Origin: Bacillota bacterium
GTDB lineage: Bacteria > Bacillota > Limnochordia > JAAZLZ01
Direction: 5' to 3'
Assembly (NCBI GenBank): GCA_012799075.1
Contig: JAAZLZ010000328.1
Span: forward strand, 1 to 6,441
DNA: 6,441 nucleotides
In this document: positions 5,236-6,441 of the stretch, piece after piece
Layout of the letters: each line of letters starts with the position of its first letter
How positions within the stretch are numbered: position 1 is the stretch's first letter
The notes under the pieces: generated by a model
What the model was told of the DNA's origin: nothing
Database searches by the model: none
Seen by the model: only the letters and a program-made list of their open reading frames with translations
Made by a program: the position numbers and the translations under genes

Positions 5236-6400
5236 GGACTTTGCCTAGGCGGGCGCAGCCAGTTTTCAGCTGATCGAAACTGGCGTTGGAGAAATTCAGC
5301 CGCAGGGTATTCTCGCCGCCGCCCCGGGCGAAGAAGGGTGCACCGGGAACAAAGGCCACGTTTTCTTCGATGGCCCTGGGGAAAACGTCTACGGCCGATA
5401 TCCCCTCGGGAAGGGTGACCCACAGGAAAAGGCCGCCGTCTGGTCTTACCCATTTGGCCCCGGCGGGGAAGTGTTCCTCAAGTCCCGCCAGCATCAGATC
5501 CCGCTTGGCCTTGTAGTCCTGACAGATGGAGTCGATATGATCGGGAAGCAGCCCCTGGGATAGGAAGCTGTGAACGATCCTTTGGGACAGATTGCTGGTG
5601 TGCACATCGGCCCCCTGCTTGCCAATGACCAGTTTCTGTCTGATCTCAGGATTATGGGCAACGGCATAGCCGATCCGCAATCCTGGGGCGATGATCTTGG
5701 AAAAGCTCCCCAAATAGACCACCCGCTCCGGGTTGAAGGTCTGCAGGGCCTGCACCCGGTCGCCGCTATAACGCAAATCCCCATAGGGGTCATCTTCAAT
5801 AACATAGCAGTCATACTTAGCAGCCAGCTCGGCTACCTTCTTCCTGCGCTCCAGGGAATAGGTGATCCCCGTCGGGTTATGGAAGGTGGAGACTAGATAG
5901 ATGAGTTTTGGCTGATGTTCCTTGAGAGCTCGCTCCAAAGCCCCAGGGTCATATCCCTCTTCGTCCCCTTTGACGGGAACGAGCTCGGCTTCGTAGCTGC
6001 GGAAGATCTGGATCGCGGCCAAGTAGGCCGGTTCTTCCACGATGACCCGGTCCCCGGCATCCAAGAATGCCTTGCCCATGAGATCGATCCCCTGCTGGGA
6101 CCCGCTCAGGACCAAGATCTGTTCGGGCGAGGCCTCGATGCCCTTGACTTTGACCCACTCAGCAATGGCTTCCCGCAAAGGCCAGTAGCCTTCGGTAGTA
6201 CCATACTGGAGGACAACAGGGCCGTCCTCCGCAAGGATTTCCGCTGCCATCTTTTTGATTGTTGCTACTGGAAAGGAGCTGGGTGCAGGGAGCCCCCCAG
6301 CAAAGGAAATGACTTCCGGACGCTCCGTTACTTTCAGAATTTCTCGGATCGCATTGCTGCTGGCATGCCACATCCGCTTAGCAAATCGTTTTTCTGACAC
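5216..6400 (-). CDS. PLP-dependent aminotransferase, fold type I (LysN / 2-aminoadipate aminotransferase-like)
   Basis: A 394-residue cytoplasmic class I/II aminotransferase, normal in length. The cofactor site is complete: Schiff-base lysine K235 in SFSKIIAPGLRIGY, phosphate-binding R242, N175 in HNPTG, D203 and Y206 in IEDDPYGDLRY, the YGTTEGYWPLREAIA segment at 66-80, and the substrate-carboxylate arginine R367 in NTLRLNFS. The opening (FAKRM, then VISFAGGLPAP) is typical of the subgroup holding LysN, kynurenine/2-aminoadipate aminotransferases and the catalytic half of MocR regulators. No N-terminal GntR-type DNA-binding domain is present, so this is an enzyme and not a MocR regulator. 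Substrate preference (2-aminoadipate, branched-chain, aromatic amino acids) cannot be told from sequence alone, and no lysine or leucine pathway gene is adjacent. Start is the GTG at 6398-6400, with GGAGGAG 5 nt upstream; the next in-frame ATG, at residue 10, would cut off conserved residues. Its stop lies inside the convergent transporter. Confidence 0.95.
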   Translation of the reverse strand: MSEKRFAKRMWHASSNAIREILKVTERPEVISFAGGLPAPSSFPVATIKKMAAEILAEDGPVVLQYGTTEGYWPLREAIAEWVKVKGIEASPEQILVLSGSQQGIDLMGKAFLDAGDRVIVEEPAYLAAIQIFRSYEAELVPVKGDEEGYDPGALERALKEHQPKLIYLVSTFHNPTGITYSLERRKKVAELAAKYDCYVIEDDPYGDLRYSGDRVQALQTFNPERVVYLGSFSKIIAPGLRIGYAVAHNPEIRQKLVIGKQGADVHTSNLSQRIVHSFLSQGLLPDHIDSICQDYKAKRDLMLAGLEEHFPAGAKWVRPDGGLFLWVTLPEGISAVDVFPRAIEENVAFVPGAPFFARGGGENTLRLNFSNASFDQLKTGCARLGKVLKEFLD

Positions 6401-6405
6401 ACTGA

Positions 6406-6412
6406 CTCCTCC
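6406..6412 (-). promoter_or_regulatory. Ribosome binding site deciding the GTG start of the aminotransferase
   Basis: Minus-strand GGAGGAG ends 5 nt before the GTG at 6400, which supports the GTG over the internal ATG at residue 10. Confidence 0.75.
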
Positions 6413-6423
6413 ATTCTTTACCC

Positions 6424-6441
6424 AAAAAAAGCCCTTGAAAA
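6424..6441 (-). terminator. Possible trailing half of a rho-independent terminator of a gene beyond the right edge
   Basis: Read on the minus strand, the window opens with TTTTCAAGGGC (6431-6441) followed at once by seven T (6424-6430). That is what the right arm and T-tract of an intrinsic terminator look like; the matching left arm (GCCCTTGAAAA) would lie just outside the window. If so, the aminotransferase has its own promoter close to 6413-6423 or overlapping the terminator. The left arm is not visible, so this is inference. Confidence 0.35.

Noticed and set aside
5915..6397. A 160-residue plus-strand open frame opposite the aminotransferase
   Set aside because: Mirror frame of a conserved enzyme; no family features in its translation.
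1..6441. CRISPR array, tRNA, insertion sequence, phage or defence island
   Set aside because: No regularly spaced repeats, cloverleaf-like segment, transposase or integrase motif, or defence-type domain is visible; nearly all bases are in housekeeping-type genes.

Overview
The window is an ordinary-looking stretch of bacterial chromosome, fully packed with six protein genes and almost no spare DNA. Strong Shine-Dalgarno sites (AGGAGGTG, GGAGGTGA, GGAGGAG, AAAGGAG), frequent non-ATG starts (TTG, TTG, GTG and a probable CTG) and a moderately high GC content (judged by eye, not counted) suggest a Gram-positive, Clostridia- or Limnochordia-like bacterium. That placement is inference; no marker gene is present.

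Layout. Four minus-strand genes read leftwards from about 3962 to the left edge: endonuclease IV (nfo, 3126-3962), a short-form YyaL/SSP411-type thioredoxin-domain protein (1456-3087), a TrhA/hemolysin III-type PAQR membrane protein (816-1451), and a TIM-barrel sugar epimerase of the IolO type (1-722, cut by the window edge). The gaps are 38, 4 and 93 nt, so at least the first three are probably co-transcribed. A 12-helix MFS transporter (about 4039-5235) is read rightwards from a 76-bp divergent spacer. Its 3' end overlaps by 20 nt the convergent end of a fold-type I PLP aminotransferase (5216-6400, minus strand). The last 29 bases hold the leader of the aminotransferase and what looks like the trailing half of a terminator of a gene beyond the right edge.

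How they fit together. No single pathway links the genes. nfo is DNA base-excision repair, YyaL-type and TrhA-type proteins are widespread with poorly defined roles, the epimerase is sugar-acid or ketose metabolism, and the aminotransferase is amino-acid metabolism. Two of the four minus-strand genes (nfo and the epimerase) share the xylose-isomerase-like TIM-barrel fold but are distant relatives with different active sites.

I found no CRISPR array, tRNA, rRNA, transposon, integrase, toxin-antitoxin pair or phage-like gene, and no convincing undescribed system. The points worth a second look are start-codon choices (especially the probable CTG start of the transporter), the compact YyaL form, the gene neighbourhood of the epimerase, and small features of the spacers.
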